In this document: piece after piece, positions 1 to 9,851 of the stretch
Numbering within the stretch: position 1 is the stretch's first letter
Layout of the letters: each line of letters starts with the position of its first letter
Assembly (NCBI RefSeq): GCF_900217235.1
Contig: NZ_LT907975.1
Coordinates: forward strand, 3,881,001-3,945,000
Direction: 5' to 3'
DNA length: 64,000 nucleotides
From: Pseudodesulfovibrio profundus
GTDB lineage: Bacteria; Desulfobacterota; Desulfovibrionia; Desulfovibrionales; Desulfovibrionaceae
Notes under the pieces: model-generated
The model's input: only the letters and a program-made list of their open reading frames with translations
Database searches by the model: none
What the model was told of the DNA's origin: nothing
Translations under genes and position numbers: made by a program

Positions 1-491
1 CGACCATCTTCATCAATTTTACCCCCGGAACCATCTACAAGCCAGAACACTGCCTGCAGACGACCATCGCGGCCATAGAAAAGGCCAACATCTCGCCTGA
101 GCAGATTGTTTTTGAAGTGGTTGAGAGTGAGGAAGTCAGGGATATCGAACATCTTCTCAGTATTTTGAACTACTACAGGGAGCATGGGTTCCGTGTGGCT
201 CTGGATGACCTGGGAGCGGGCTTCTCTTCACTGAACCTGCTGACCAAACTCCAGCCCGATTTCGTCAAATTGGACATGGAGTTGATTCGTGATGTGGACA
301 ACGATCCCTACAAGGCCGTGATTACGGAAAACCTTATCAGGATGTCCCGGCGTTTGGGGGTCAAGACCATTGCCGAGGGCGTTGAAACCGTTGGTGAGTG
401 GCAATGGGCGCTGGATAAAGGCGCCGACTATATACAGGGTTTTCTCTTCGCCAAGCCGTCGGCGCCGCCCGAGCCGGTGAAAGTCCCCTAA
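1..491 (+). CDS. EAL-domain cyclic-di-GMP phosphodiesterase, C-terminal part
   Basis: The frame is open from base 3, so the gene begins outside the window. The visible part is the second half of an EAL domain: the FINFTP strand, FEVVESE, the DDLGAGFSSL loop, DFVKLD, and the closing TIAEGVET and YIQGFLFAKP segments. EAL domains hydrolyse c-di-GMP to pGpG. The DDxGxG loop and the KLD lysine/aspartate, which belong to the catalytic metal and water site, are present, so this part looks active; the EAL signature itself lies upstream and cannot be checked. The protein ends shortly after the domain with a proline-rich tail. Any N-terminal sensor module is unseen. Confidence 0.9.
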   Translation, partial: TIFINFTPGTIYKPEHCLQTTIAAIEKANISPEQIVFEVVESEEVRDIEHLLSILNYYREHGFRVALDDLGAGFSSLNLLTKLQPDFVKLDMELIRDVDNDPYKAVITENLIRMSRRLGVKTIAEGVETVGEWQWALDKGADYIQGFLFAKPSAPPEPVKVP

Positions 492-626
492 GGCTATTCA
501 AGAGAGGTTTTCCGTGGCTTTTTGGACTGAATGGAGAAGGCATCGGGGCATTTTCGGCTTCATAACCGCATAGTAGCGCAATGTTCTATTGTACCATGGG
601 GTGCCTTGAGGTAGAGAAGGCATATC

Positions 627-1802
627 ATGGAAGCACCGCGTTCACTTTTCAACTTCGGGTTTGTCACGCTGAATATCCTCGTACTCTTTGCCTTCAGCAA
701 TCTGGCGGTTTTTTTCAGTTTCTACGATTTCCTCAATCAGCTTCCCATCCCGCCGCAGTGGTATGGCCTGCTCATTGGTATTTTTTCCGCCAGTGCGTTG
801 GTGATCAGACCGATCATCAGCGCACGGCTGGCTCCTGCCAACGCCCTGCGAGCAGTCGCATTGGGGCTGGGGCTGACTGTGGTCTCACTACTGCTTTATG
901 ACCATATCGAATCCTTGTTCCCGTTGCTTCTGCTGCGGCTTCTTCATGGAGCGGCGTACGTGACCGTCATGTCCGCTTCCGTGACCCTGCTGATGGTCTT
1001 CATGCCTTCGGATAAAAGTGGTCAGGGATTTGGCATCATCACCATCATGACCCTGCTTCCTTACGCTGTCATTCCGTATATTCTGGAAAACGGACTAGCT
1101 GCCGTGCCACAGGGAATCATCTATAGCTATACGGCATTGCTGATGGCTCCCCCGGCCTTTCTGCTCTTTCCGTTATCGAAGATTCTGCGCTCCATGGACG
1201 CCGGTCCATCGGGAGCTGCCACGGAAGCGGCAAAGGGCAGCATGTGGGACAATCTTCGCCAACCCAAAGTGCTCATGCTGCTGATCGCCAACGGTCTGGT
1301 TTTCAGTGTGTTTTCTTCCATGTTCTTTTTCCTGAAGACGTTCACCACCATGTACGGTTTTGGTGATCCCGGTCTGTTCTTCATGGCGGCCACCGGCGTG
1401 ATGATCGCCACCCGGCTGTTCTTCGGTCCCCTGTTCGATCGGTTTGACAAGGGAGTGCTGGCTGCGGGCAGTCTGCTGCTGTTTGGACTGGGCGTTTTCA
1501 TGATCAGCATCATGGACTCGCTGTTTGTTTTTTACGCAGCCTCTGTTGTGTATGGGGTCGGAGTCGGCTCGGCCACACCGCTCATGAACGGACTGATGTT
1601 CTCCATATCTCAACCCCGATTCCGTGGACTCAATACCAATCTGATGCTCGAAATGGTTGATGCCGGATTCTTTGTGGGGCCTGCGTTGTGCGGTCTGGCT
1701 CTGGCCGGTGGGCTTGGTCCCGGCCCGATACTCGGTGTCGGCGTTGCTGTTTTGATCATTTCCGCAACCCTCATGGGGCTGCTCAAGAACTCCAACCAGT
1801 GA
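627..1802 (+). CDS. MFS transporter
   Basis: A 391-residue, very hydrophobic protein with about twelve predicted membrane segments, matching the major facilitator fold. The two halves are separated by a charged loop near residues 190-210. The ATG follows GAGAAGG. Substrate cannot be told from the sequence. The stop is only 11 bases before the next gene, an ATPase-GNAT fusion, so the two are very probably co-transcribed. About 130 bases separate it from the EAL gene upstream, with no clear terminator there. Confidence 0.85.
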   Translation: MEAPRSLFNFGFVTLNILVLFAFSNLAVFFSFYDFLNQLPIPPQWYGLLIGIFSASALVIRPIISARLAPANALRAVALGLGLTVVSLLLYDHIESLFPLLLLRLLHGAAYVTVMSASVTLLMVFMPSDKSGQGFGIITIMTLLPYAVIPYILENGLAAVPQGIIYSYTALLMAPPAFLLFPLSKILRSMDAGPSGAATEAAKGSMWDNLRQPKVLMLLIANGLVFSVFSSMFFFLKTFTTMYGFGDPGLFFMAATGVMIATRLFFGPLFDRFDKGVLAAGSLLLFGLGVFMISIMDSLFVFYAASVVYGVGVGSATPLMNGLMFSISQPRFRGLNTNLMLEMVDAGFFVGPALCGLALAGGLGPGPILGVGVAVLIISATLMGLLKNSNQ

Positions 1803-1813
1803 ATGAGGTGACA

Positions 1814-3322
1814 ATGAACGCTCTCGACACTCCTGTCCGTTTTTTCCTGGCCCAACTGTCTCTTCCAGTGCGTAAAATCATGGTCCGCACGGCGATATCC
1901 TGCGCCGAACAGGTGGCGGAAACCCTGTCCTACGGCAAGGAAGAGACCTATAGCGTGACCTTGGCCGTGGATGAGGCTTTCTGTAATGCCGTGGACCATT
2001 TTTCGGGTGATATAAAAGGCGATGAGCGTATCCACATCGAGTTCTACGTGGAGGGCGACAGTCTGGTCATTTCCATTCGCGAGAAAGGCATTCCCTTTGA
2101 CCATTCCGGTTCCGAGCGGTTCACCCCCGGTGATCCCAAAAGCGCCAACCAGCCCGGACTGGGTTCGTTGCTCATGCAAAATGCCATGGATACCGTCGAG
2201 CTTTTCGTCCATGGCAGGGAGGGCAAGGAAGTTCGGTTGACCAAGAAGATTCGCTACGGTGTTCTGCCGGAGGAGCTGGTAGACACCAAGCCTGTTGCCC
2301 GGCGTCGCAAACGGCCTACGGTCAAGGAACCGGAAATCCGCCTTGTTCGCGAGAAAGAGTTGGCAGAAGTCAGCCGCCTTGCCTGGCGCTGTTACGGCTT
2401 TACGCAGGAGGCCTTCATCTATGATCTCGAACAATTGAAAGAGAAGGTGAAGAAGGGTGAGTTCAAGTCGGTGGTGGGTGTCGATCCGGAGAGCGGGCAA
2501 ATGATCGGCCACGCCGGTCTCAAGTACCATGATCCGTCTGCACTGGTTCCCGAGTTGGGGCTGGCATTTGTTGATCCGGCCTATCGGTCGCCGGGACTGC
2601 CCCTCAAGATGGCCCAGCTCCTGTTTGATATGGCGCAGGCCGAAGGCTCCAAAGGGATTTTCGATTGTTCCGTGACCACGCACACTTTCTCACAAAAGGG
2701 TATGCAGCAGATGGGATCACGCCCCTGCTGCCTGATGCTGGGCATCGCCGCCAGCGGCATGCAGGCCAAGGAGCTGGCTACGTCAAAGCAGGAAAAGGGG
2801 TCGGTCATGAACCATTACTTTGCCTTTGATCGTTCGCCTGACACGGTTTACATTCCGGCTCATCACCAGCCGATGGTGGCGGAAATCTATGATTGGATGG
2901 AGGTCCCGCGGGAGTTTGGACCGGTTGAAACACAGCCACCCACGGGTGAATCCGCTATCAGTGTCTTCCCGTTGCCCGATGAGCTGAACGTGGCCTTCAT
3001 CATCGTTCATTCCATTGGAGGAGACACGGTGAAGGACGTTTCCGAAGGACTGCGCCGCTGCCGCTCCGACAGGATGGACGCGGTCTACGCATTCCTTCCG
3101 GCCGGAGATAAAGCGTGCCCGCATCTGGTGGAGGAGTGTGAGCGCATGGGGTTTTTCTTCGCCGGTATCATGCCGCACATCCATGACGGTCAGGACAGGA
3201 TTCTGCTGCAGCATGTCAGTGTGCCACTGAATATGGACGCAATCCGGGTGTACGGCGACATGTCCCGTCAGCTCTTCGCCTATATCAGGCAGGAGGAGCA
3301 GCGGGTGCAAGGCGTGCGCTGA
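1814..3322 (+). CDS. Fusion of RsbW-like ATP-binding domain with GNAT-like domain
   Basis: A 502-residue protein. Residues about 5-155 resemble a HATPase_c_2 (anti-sigma kinase type) module, with the N-box-like AVDEAFCNAVDH and a G-box-like GLGSLLMQNA. After a basic linker (RRRKRP) a second module around residues 180-330 looks like a GNAT acetyltransferase fold (VVGVDPESGQMIGHAG, then a GLAFVDPAYR strand-turn). The C-terminal 130 residues are not recognised. I chose the ATG at 1814 because GAGGTG precedes it and the frame follows the MFS stop closely. In known families such ATPases bind anti-anti-sigma partners; none is encoded nearby, so the target is unknown. Confidence 0.7.
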   Translation: MNALDTPVRFFLAQLSLPVRKIMVRTAISCAEQVAETLSYGKEETYSVTLAVDEAFCNAVDHFSGDIKGDERIHIEFYVEGDSLVISIREKGIPFDHSGSERFTPGDPKSANQPGLGSLLMQNAMDTVELFVHGREGKEVRLTKKIRYGVLPEELVDTKPVARRRKRPTVKEPEIRLVREKELAEVSRLAWRCYGFTQEAFIYDLEQLKEKVKKGEFKSVVGVDPESGQMIGHAGLKYHDPSALVPELGLAFVDPAYRSPGLPLKMAQLLFDMAQAEGSKGIFDCSVTTHTFSQKGMQQMGSRPCCLMLGIAASGMQAKELATSKQEKGSVMNHYFAFDRSPDTVYIPAHHQPMVAEIYDWMEVPREFGPVETQPPTGESAISVFPLPDELNVAFIIVHSIGGDTVKDVSEGLRRCRSDRMDAVYAFLPAGDKACPHLVEECERMGFFFAGIMPHIHDGQDRILLQHVSVPLNMDAIRVYGDMSRQLFAYIRQEEQRVQGVR

Positions 3323-3336
3323 TGCACACGCCTTGC
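3307..3336. terminator. Hairpin between convergent genes
   Basis: A perfect 10-bp inverted repeat (GCAAGGCGTG / CACGCCTTGC, 10-base loop) covers the stop codon of the ATPase-GNAT gene and the gap to the convergent chemoreceptor. There is no immediate T run; TTTTT follows about 15 bases on. It may terminate in both directions, but is weaker evidence than the other terminators here. Confidence 0.45.
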
Positions 3337-3344
3337 GTGGTCAG

Positions 3345-4988
3345 CTAGAATTTTTCGAATCCGTCATCCGAGTCGTCCATGTCCAGGGCGACTCCGCTGC
3401 TCGCCTTGGGGGCGGCGGCCGCCAGTCGCTTGGGCGGTGCGGATTGTGCTCTGACGCGTCGGGTGGGTGCGGTTCTCGCGCCTTGGCCACTCCCCAGCCT
3501 GAAGAATGAGACAACCTGCTTGAGGTGCCCCGCCTGACCGGACAACTGTTCGGAAGTGGAGGACATCTCTTCCGAAGCGGATGCGTTTTGATGGACCACG
3601 CTCTCCAGTTGCTGGAGGGCGTTATTGATCTGGGATGCTCCGGTGTTCTGTTCGTTGCTTGCGGCGGCTATTTCTTCGATCAACACCGCTGTCTCTTTAA
3701 TGTCCGGCACCAGCTTACTCAGCATCTCACCTGCCTTGTCGGCCACTTCCACACTGCTTCCTGCCAATTGACTGATTTCACCGGCAGCGACCCCGGAGCG
3801 TTCTGCCAGCTTGCGTACTTCGGCGGCAACCACGGCAAAGCCTTTGCCGTGCTCACCGGCTCGGGCCGCTTCAATGGCGGCGTTGAGTGCCAGCAGGTTG
3901 GTTTGTCGGGCAATCTCTTCGATGATGCCGATCTTATCGGCGATTTCCCGCATGGCTTCCACGGATTGGGATACGGCGACACCCGAATCCTGGGCCTGGA
4001 CGGCCGCACCGTTGGCAAGCTCTTTGGTCTTGGTGGCGCTCTCCGCATTCTGGGCAATGTTGGAAGACATCTCTTCCATGCTCGAAGCCACTTCTTCAAG
4101 GGACGATGCCTGCTCCGTGGCCCCCTGCGAGAGGGTCTCGGCAGTGGAGGATACTTCTTCGGAACCACCGGCTACCTGTTCGGTCGTGGAGCGGACATCG
4201 GTCACCACCTGTCTGAGCTTGTCATTCATGGTGACGAGTGTTCGGACCATCTCGCCGATTTCATCCTTGCCTTCATGGGCTTCCTTGGCCGAGAGGTCCC
4301 CGGAAGCGATGGCCTTGGCGATATTTGCACCGGTATCAACGGCTTTGCGCACCTTTCGGCTGAAATACAGGGAGATCATGATCGCTATGACGCCTGATGC
4401 GGCAATGGCCAGAAACAGGGTCAGCATGGCTTTGTTTCTGATTTCACTGAGAAAGGAAACATCCAGGTCAGCACAGATGATGGCAATGGTCTGTCCACCC
4501 GAAACCACGGGCAGGAAGGCGGATTTGAAGGTACCGTAGGAGTCGGTGTAGATTTCGGGGTAGACGAGGCTGCGTGATGCCCATGCATCGTTCAGTTCGG
4601 CAGGGGCGTCCTCATATATCTCCAGAGGCTTTGGATCACCTTCCAGCATGCTGCCATCGAGCAGAAAACGGAACCTTCCATTGTCTGATTTGTCTACGAC
4701 GTAGAGGTAGGTCAGGCCGAATATTTCAGTCAGCCTTTTCACTTCCTGAAGCTTGTTAACGAAAAATTCGTTCATGCCCGGCCCTCCCTCAACATATGGG
4801 GTGACGTCGGTCATTTGAATTTTTTCGCGTGTCGCCTCAACGCCCCAGCGAAGGGCCTTTTCCAGGTTGTCCAGTTCGCTGTTGTAATATTGGTTAAACA
4901 GGATGACACCGCTCAGGCTGGCTGAAAACAGTGTCATGAGCATGAGCATGGCCATTATTTTTGATTGGATTGAGTGATACCATTTCAT
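3345..4988 (-). CDS. Methyl-accepting chemotaxis protein with periplasmic Cache-like sensor
   Basis: A 547-residue chemoreceptor. It has an N-terminal membrane segment (about residues 8-28), a periplasmic sensor of about 160 residues that resembles a single Cache domain, a second membrane segment near 190-210, a HAMP linker and the MCP signalling hairpin with its conserved tip ([21 protein letters not shown]). The start is the ATG at 4988, which has AAAGGGG seven bases upstream; a longer in-frame start at 5030 has no such site. The tail is rich in Ala and Arg and ends [10 protein letters not shown], almost the same end as the chemoreceptor at 58523 (DDDDFERF), perhaps a shared docking tail. 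The ligand is unknown. Confidence 0.92.
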   Translation of the reverse strand: MKWYHSIQSKIMAMLMLMTLFSASLSGVILFNQYYNSELDNLEKALRWGVEATREKIQMTDVTPYVEGGPGMNEFFVNKLQEVKRLTEIFGLTYLYVVDKSDNGRFRFLLDGSMLEGDPKPLEIYEDAPAELNDAWASRSLVYPEIYTDSYGTFKSAFLPVVSGGQTIAIICADLDVSFLSEIRNKAMLTLFLAIAASGVIAIMISLYFSRKVRKAVDTGANIAKAIASGDLSAKEAHEGKDEIGEMVRTLVTMNDKLRQVVTDVRSTTEQVAGGSEEVSSTAETLSQGATEQASSLEEVASSMEEMSSNIAQNAESATKTKELANGAAVQAQDSGVAVSQSVEAMREIADKIGIIEEIARQTNLLALNAAIEAARAGEHGKGFAVVAAEVRKLAERSGVAAGEISQLAGSSVEVADKAGEMLSKLVPDIKETAVLIEEIAAASNEQNTGASQINNALQQLESVVHQNASASEEMSSTSEQLSGQAGHLKQVVSFFRLGSGQGARTAPTRRVRAQSAPPKRLAAAAPKASSGVALDMDDSDDGFEKF

Positions 4989-5181
4989 GGTGATCCCCTT
5001 TGTGATTGATAAAGAAAAAGTGATCTTCATAGATTTTATCTATGATACAATTATAATTATATTATTCTTTTGTATGAACACCTGTTTGTTTGGCCGACTC
5101 ACACACCACCAGTTCCAATCAATTAAGTTTCTGTTTTGCCGGTTGATTTCGAGAACCATATGTAATTTTTGACGAATACCC

Positions 5182-5197
5182 GGATACATGAGTATCC
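5182..5197. promoter_or_regulatory. Inverted repeat upstream of the UspA gene
   Basis: GGATAC-ATGA-GTATCC is a perfect 6-bp inverted repeat in the 260-base divergent region between the chemoreceptor and the UspA-BCCT pair, about 50 bases before the UspA start. It could be an operator for a dimeric regulator. No regulator is encoded beside it and no matching copy was noticed elsewhere. The rest of the region is AT-rich with no clear element. Confidence 0.3.
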
Positions 5198-5248
5198 TCC
5201 GCCAAACAGAATGAAGATGACCTTCAAACAGCAAACAAAGGGGGAGCT

Positions 5249-6085
5249 GTGCTGAAACGCGCGGCCGTGAAAGTCAATCTGGATGAGCCGAGAAAAAAAT
5301 TCATGGAGATGATCGCTTTTCTCGAAAACTACGGCACTACGGAAATTCACCTGATCCACGTGCGGACCGATACGAGCTACCGGGGTAAGGAAGGGGCGGA
5401 ATCCCGGCTTGGAAAGCTGCGTGACGCAGCCGAGGCCCTTGGGTATTCGGTCAAAATCCACATCCGAACAGGGAGTCCGGCCCTGACGATCATGGAAGTT
5501 GCCCATTCTGTGGAGGCGGATTTCGTCGCCATATGCTGGAGCGCCAAGGCGTTGTTGCGGCAGGCATTGCTGGGCAGCGATGATTCCGACCTGATACGCA
5601 TGTCCAACCTGCCGACGTTCATCTATAATCCCGGCTTGTTCAAATCTTCCAAAGATCTGGGGAGCGTCCTTTACGCCACGGATTTCAAGTTCACGGACGC
5701 AGCAGTCATGCCGTACCTCATCAACAGCCGCTTCAGTGCGCACACCCTCTATCTTCTGCATGTTGGGGAACGCGCCCCGGACCCTGTCACCGAGGAAAAG
5801 CGGAAGGAGCGGATTGTCGACAATCTGGAGCGACTGGCGACAGAATGTTCACACGCCTATGACAACGTCGAGACCATTGAAACCATCGGCATGATTCGTC
5901 GTCGAATCGTTCAAATCGCCAAGAATAAAAAAGTGGATCTTGTTGTGGTCGGCAAGTCGGAAAAACCCGGAACCATGAGCAGGATGCTCGGTTCGACTGC
6001 GGAAGTATTGCCGCATAAAGCGCCTTGCAGCGTCTTCATTATCCCCGGCTATTGCAGCCTGGCAGCCGATGGAGAGGAGGCGTAA
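5249..6085 (+). CDS. Tandem universal stress protein (UspA family)
   Basis: A 278-residue protein made of two Usp-like halves. The second half ends with the nucleotide-binding signature VVVGKSEKPG..MLGSTAEVLPHKAPCSVFII, close to the family G-2x-G-9x-G(S/T) pattern. The start is GTG, placed just after AGGGGGAG. The next gene, a BCCT transporter, begins one base after the stop, so the pair is one transcription unit. Usp proteins encoded beside transporters often act on them, so a role in controlling the BCCT carrier under stress is an inference from position. Confidence 0.88.
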   Translation: MLKRAAVKVNLDEPRKKFMEMIAFLENYGTTEIHLIHVRTDTSYRGKEGAESRLGKLRDAAEALGYSVKIHIRTGSPALTIMEVAHSVEADFVAICWSAKALLRQALLGSDDSDLIRMSNLPTFIYNPGLFKSSKDLGSVLYATDFKFTDAAVMPYLINSRFSAHTLYLLHVGERAPDPVTEEKRKERIVDNLERLATECSHAYDNVETIETIGMIRRRIVQIAKNKKVDLVVVGKSEKPGTMSRMLGSTAEVLPHKAPCSVFIIPGYCSLAADGEEA

Positions 6086-6086
6086 C

Positions 6087-7634
6087 ATGCGGGATATTCA
6101 ATGGAACAAGCATATCGTTTTCGGCATCTCCCTGTGCATCGTCTTTTTATTGATCCTCGCGGGAGTGATGATCCCGGAGAAGCTCGACGCATGGACCGTG
6201 CAGCTGCACGCTTCGATCATTCGTAACTTTGGCTGGGCGTACCTCCTGTCTGCGTTCATATTCCTTGTTTTCAGCCTGTTCATGGCATTCAGCAAATACG
6301 GCAATATCAAGCTCGGCAGCGACCACGAAAAGCCCCGCTTTTCCTATTTCGGATGGTTCAGCATGCTTTTTGCCGCAGGCATGGGCATCGGACTGATCTT
6401 CTGGGGCGTGGCAGAGCCCATGAGCCATTACCTGAACCCGCCATCGTACATTGAAGCGGGATCACCACAGGCGGCCCGATTTGCCATGCGCTACAGCTTC
6501 TTCCACTGGGGCGTCCACCCGTGGGCCATCTACATCGTCATGAGCCTGTCCATTGCCTATTTTTCCTTCCGCCGAGGCATGCCGCCGCTCATATCGAGCT
6601 GTTTCTACCCGCTGATCGGTGACCGAATTTACGGTGTTGCCGGATACTGTATCGATATTCTGTCGGTATTCGCCACGGTGTTCGGAATCGTTACTTCCCT
6701 CGGTCTCGGGGCCATGCAGATCAACAGTGGTCTGGCTTCGGTTCTTCCGTTTGAGGCGAGCTTCACTTCGACCATAATCATCATTGCCGTGGTCACGGTG
6801 CTGTTCCTGATTTCCAGCATGACCGGTCTGGACAAGGGTATTCAGATGTTGAGTAAAGCGAACATCATGCTGGCTATCACCATCCTGTTGTTCATGCTCT
6901 TTGTCGGCCCGACCAATATGATAATGAACATATTGACCAGCACACTGGCCGATTACGCGGCATCGTTATTTGAAATGAGCCTGTCCACCAATCCGTTCCG
7001 TGGTTTGCAATGGACCCAGGATTGGACCCTGTTCTACTGGGCATGGTGGATTTCCTGGTGCCCGTTCGTCGGACTGTTCGTGGCCAGTATCTCCCGTGGC
7101 CGCACCATTCGCGAATTCGTAACAGGTGCTCTGATGGTTCCCACGCTGCTGACCTTCCTGTGGTTCAGCGTGTTTGGTGGCTCGGCCTTCCATCTCGAAC
7201 TCAATGAAGGAGCGAATATAGCGGCAACCGTTGCGCAGGATATCTCCACCGGCCTGTTCAAGCTGTATTCATTCTATCCGCTGAGCAATGTGCTGACACT
7301 GCTGACCATCCTGCTGCTGGTCGTCTTTTTCGTGACATCAGCGGATTCCGCCACTTTCGTGCTCGGGATGATGACTTCGGGCGGAGAGGAGAACCCCCCG
7401 GCATCCAAGAAGCTTATCTGGGGCCTGACGGTCTCATGTACAGCCGCGATCCTGCTCTTTACCGGCGGCCTGGAGGGATTGCAGCGAATGGCTATCGCGG
7501 CCGCGCTTCCCTTCACTGGGATCATGCTTGCCTTGTGCTTTTGCCTGATTCGAGGTGTCCAGTACGAGTTCCGCCAGGAGCGCAAAACCGAAGAGGACAA
7601 CTCCCTTGAATTAACACCACCTTCTGAGAGGTAA
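6087..7634 (+). CDS. BCCT family glycine betaine/choline/carnitine-type transporter
   Basis: A 515-residue membrane protein with about twelve segments and the BCCT signature (AAGMGIGLIFWGVAEP) near residue 95. A later segment carries the aromatic W-rich stretch (FYWAWWISWCPFVGLF) that lines the quaternary-ammonium site in this family. BCCT carriers import trimethylammonium compounds with Na+ or H+. The ATG at 6087 is chosen because GGAGAGGAGG lies just upstream; an in-frame ATG at 6069 is inside the UspA gene. The C-terminus is short and charged. Osmoprotectant uptake is the likely role, but the exact substrate cannot be read. Confidence 0.93.
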   Translation: MRDIQWNKHIVFGISLCIVFLLILAGVMIPEKLDAWTVQLHASIIRNFGWAYLLSAFIFLVFSLFMAFSKYGNIKLGSDHEKPRFSYFGWFSMLFAAGMGIGLIFWGVAEPMSHYLNPPSYIEAGSPQAARFAMRYSFFHWGVHPWAIYIVMSLSIAYFSFRRGMPPLISSCFYPLIGDRIYGVAGYCIDILSVFATVFGIVTSLGLGAMQINSGLASVLPFEASFTSTIIIIAVVTVLFLISSMTGLDKGIQMLSKANIMLAITILLFMLFVGPTNMIMNILTSTLADYAASLFEMSLSTNPFRGLQWTQDWTLFYWAWWISWCPFVGLFVASISRGRTIREFVTGALMVPTLLTFLWFSVFGGSAFHLELNEGANIAATVAQDISTGLFKLYSFYPLSNVLTLLTILLLVVFFVTSADSATFVLGMMTSGGEENPPASKKLIWGLTVSCTAAILLFTGGLEGLQRMAIAAALPFTGIMLALCFCLIRGVQYEFRQERKTEEDNSLELTPPSER

Positions 7635-7779
7635 GAGGTGCTCATGATTGGTGGCAATACGAAATACAGATGAAGCTATTTGCCCAAAAAACATATTGGT
7701 ATACTATGCCCGATATTGTGCGCGCAAAATATTTGTGAACCGGAGGGCAACAAGGTGGCAATGAGGATCAACATACTTT

Positions 7780-9047
7780 GAGACCTCTGCGCATCCCCTT
7801 TTCGCGTCCGTGCCTTGCGCTCCGCACCCAATTTGATGTTCTGACCGCACCCCAGCTTGGGCTCATTCCCGGCCTTTTCCTGCCATTTCTGGCCGAAATG
7901 CCGGATTTTGGACGCACCTCTCCCTTCAGGCTCGCGCCAGTCGAACAGCTTTTTTCAAATTGAACGCCATGGCGAGGATGTGGAACTCTCCCTCCACCTT
8001 CTCACGACCCACGTATCGGGACCGAAAGAATGCGTAGCCACGTTTGAGTGTGCCGAAGGCCCGCTCGACTATTTGCCGAATGCTGCTGATGTCACGGTTG
8101 CGGGTCTTTTCGAAGTCTGTCAGCCTGCCGCCACGAGGCGTCTTGTCCATGGTTCCGTCCTCCAAATCGCGATCAAACAGAATGTCCCGGTTCTTCCCGC
8201 TGCAATAGCCCTTGTCCGCATAAACCCGTGCGCCGGGATCAAGGCCGACGCCATTCACGAGCCGCTCGAATTCGCCCGTGTCCGAATGGTTCGCGGGAGT
8301 GATGTGACCACAGAGCAGAAACCCGTCTCGACTGTCCGTCGCGGCATGGAGCTTGTAGCCGTAATAGGCCCGATTTCTCTTGCGGAGCCAGGCCGCCTCC
8401 TCGTCATCCGAATAGCTGACCCGGCAGTCCACCGGCCCATCCTGTTCTTCGGCGTCCTCGGAACGGTCCTCAGGCATCACGTCGATAACCTTGCGCGGCC
8501 GCCGCTGCGACTCGACTACCGAGGCGTCCACCACGGCTCCCTCACGGACAAGAAGCCCTTGTCCTTCAAGCTGGCGGTTAAGCATGTCGAGCAAGGAGTC
8601 CAGCACCTTCAGGCGGATCAAACCGTTACGGAAACGGCATATGGTGGTCTCGTCCGGCACGTCGTCCTCGATGGAAAAACCGGTAAATCTGACAAAGGAG
8701 AGCCGGTCGAGCAGCGCCTGCTCCACGCCCGGATCACTCAGGTTGTACCAACGCTGCAAGAGCAGAATCTTGAACATCGCCAGAGGCGGATAGGCGGGAT
8801 TGCCCACGGCGTTGGCCTTGCGCCTGATCTTCTTGCACAGAAAGGCGTTGATGGGCTGCCAGTCGATGAGTTCGTTGATCTCATCCAGAAATGTGGTCTT
8901 GGTTCTGCGGTGCCCCAGGAAGTAATCACCCAACCGAGGTCCTTTCTGCCGAATAGCCATGCCTTCCTCCTTTGGATGGAGAAATAATAGCATAATAAAT
9001 CAAATAGTTAAAGAGTAAAAGTGTGGGATTTGCCGTGCAGAGGTCTC
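7780..9047. mobile_element. IS5-like insertion sequence, copy 1 (1268 bp)
   Basis: The element is bounded by inverted ends GAGACCTCTGC and GCAGAGGTCTC and holds one transposase gene on the minus strand. It is flanked by the direct repeat ACTTT (7775-7779 and 9048-9052), the probable target duplication. It sits inside the signal-peptide codons of a solute-binding protein. Its sequence appears the same as copy 3 and differs from copy 2 by one base seen near the right end. Confidence 0.93.
7926..8960 (-). CDS. IS5-family transposase, copy 1
   Basis: A 344-residue DDE transposase. Visible family marks are the N-terminal DUF772-like region (NPAYPPLAMFKILLLQRWY), VDASVV with the first Asp, YADKGY with the second Asp, and VERAFGTLKR with the Glu. 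The start is the ATG at 8960, directly behind AAAGGAGGAAGGC; a longer reading from 8993 lacks such a site. The protein is identical in all three copies, so all are probably functional. Confidence 0.95.
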   Translation of the reverse strand: MAIRQKGPRLGDYFLGHRRTKTTFLDEINELIDWQPINAFLCKKIRRKANAVGNPAYPPLAMFKILLLQRWYNLSDPGVEQALLDRLSFVRFTGFSIEDDVPDETTICRFRNGLIRLKVLDSLLDMLNRQLEGQGLLVREGAVVDASVVESQRRPRKVIDVMPEDRSEDAEEQDGPVDCRVSYSDDEEAAWLRKRNRAYYGYKLHAATDSRDGFLLCGHITPANHSDTGEFERLVNGVGLDPGARVYADKGYCSGKNRDILFDRDLEDGTMDKTPRGGRLTDFEKTRNRDISSIRQIVERAFGTLKRGYAFFRSRYVGREKVEGEFHILAMAFNLKKAVRLARA

Positions 9048-9851
9048 ACTTTTGATGATTGTTTTCATTGCCATTTTTATATTGCCTGCACGAAGTGTTG
9101 TTGCCGGCTCCTATATTGTCGGTTTGCCATGCGCTTCAGACAAGGATTGTCGCTCCATTCCCCTGGAAAACCTCGTCACGGAGATGTACCGAAGGGTAGG
9201 GATCGAGGTCGAGTTTCGATACCAACCCAAAATGCGTGAATTGGCCGATGCCGACCACAAAGTCATCGATGCCAGCGGAGCCCGTGCACTTTCCATCCTC
9301 TCCCCGTTCAAGAACCTTGTTCCTGTCCCTGTTCCCATTGTCGAGGTGCGATATGTTGCGCTGACACGATCTGGAGATCGAATCAGGCAGATTGATGATC
9401 TGCATGAATTCAAGGTTGGTATTATCCGGGGAGACATGTACGGCAGCAAGATCATGGCTGAGCACGAAAAACAGGTTTATTACGTCAATTCGTTCAAAAC
9501 AGGCCTCCGAATGTTGAATCAGGGCCGGATCAGAGCCTTGCTCACAGAAACGGGAACATTGGCACTCTATAAAGGGGAAGGCCTTGGGGAAGGGGTGCGC
9601 CGGTCAGGGACGCTGTTCTCGGAAAAAATGTACCATGTCGTGAACAAGGCGCATGTCGACCTTATTCCTCGGTTGTCCGAGGCGATCCGATCCATGCAAT
9701 CCGATGGCACCATGGAGCGAATTTTGGGAGATTTGAACCATCTTCAACCCGTTGAAGCAGCCCCGTAAGGCTGTCTGTGGTGGTAAAATAGGCCGCCAGG
9801 CCGCGTGATAGCTTGATTGTGCCTAATGGCACAGCTGTGAACGGGTGAGAA

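Larger units (their letters stand above)
7761..9768 (+). pseudogene. Family-3 solute-binding protein split by IS copy 1
   Basis: The gene starts at the ATG at 7761 (bases 7761-7779) and resumes at 9053. Removing the IS and one copy of the flanking ACTTT repeat joins MRINIL to LMIVFIAIFILPARSVVA in frame, giving 735 bases (244 residues) with a normal signal peptide: basic start, hydrophobic core, then Ala-rich cleavage region. The mature part resembles the periplasmic binding protein family 3 fold (transporter substrate-binding domain), with no permease or ATPase gene nearby. As it stands the protein has lost its first six codons; an ATG at 9055 could give a product with a shortened signal peptide. 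It converges on a histidine kinase gene. Confidence 0.85.

Noticed and set aside
7857..8987. Long plus-strand reading frame opposite the transposase (also in the other two copies)
   Set aside because: It is the antisense of a clear DDE transposase, has no ribosome site and no recognisable domain.
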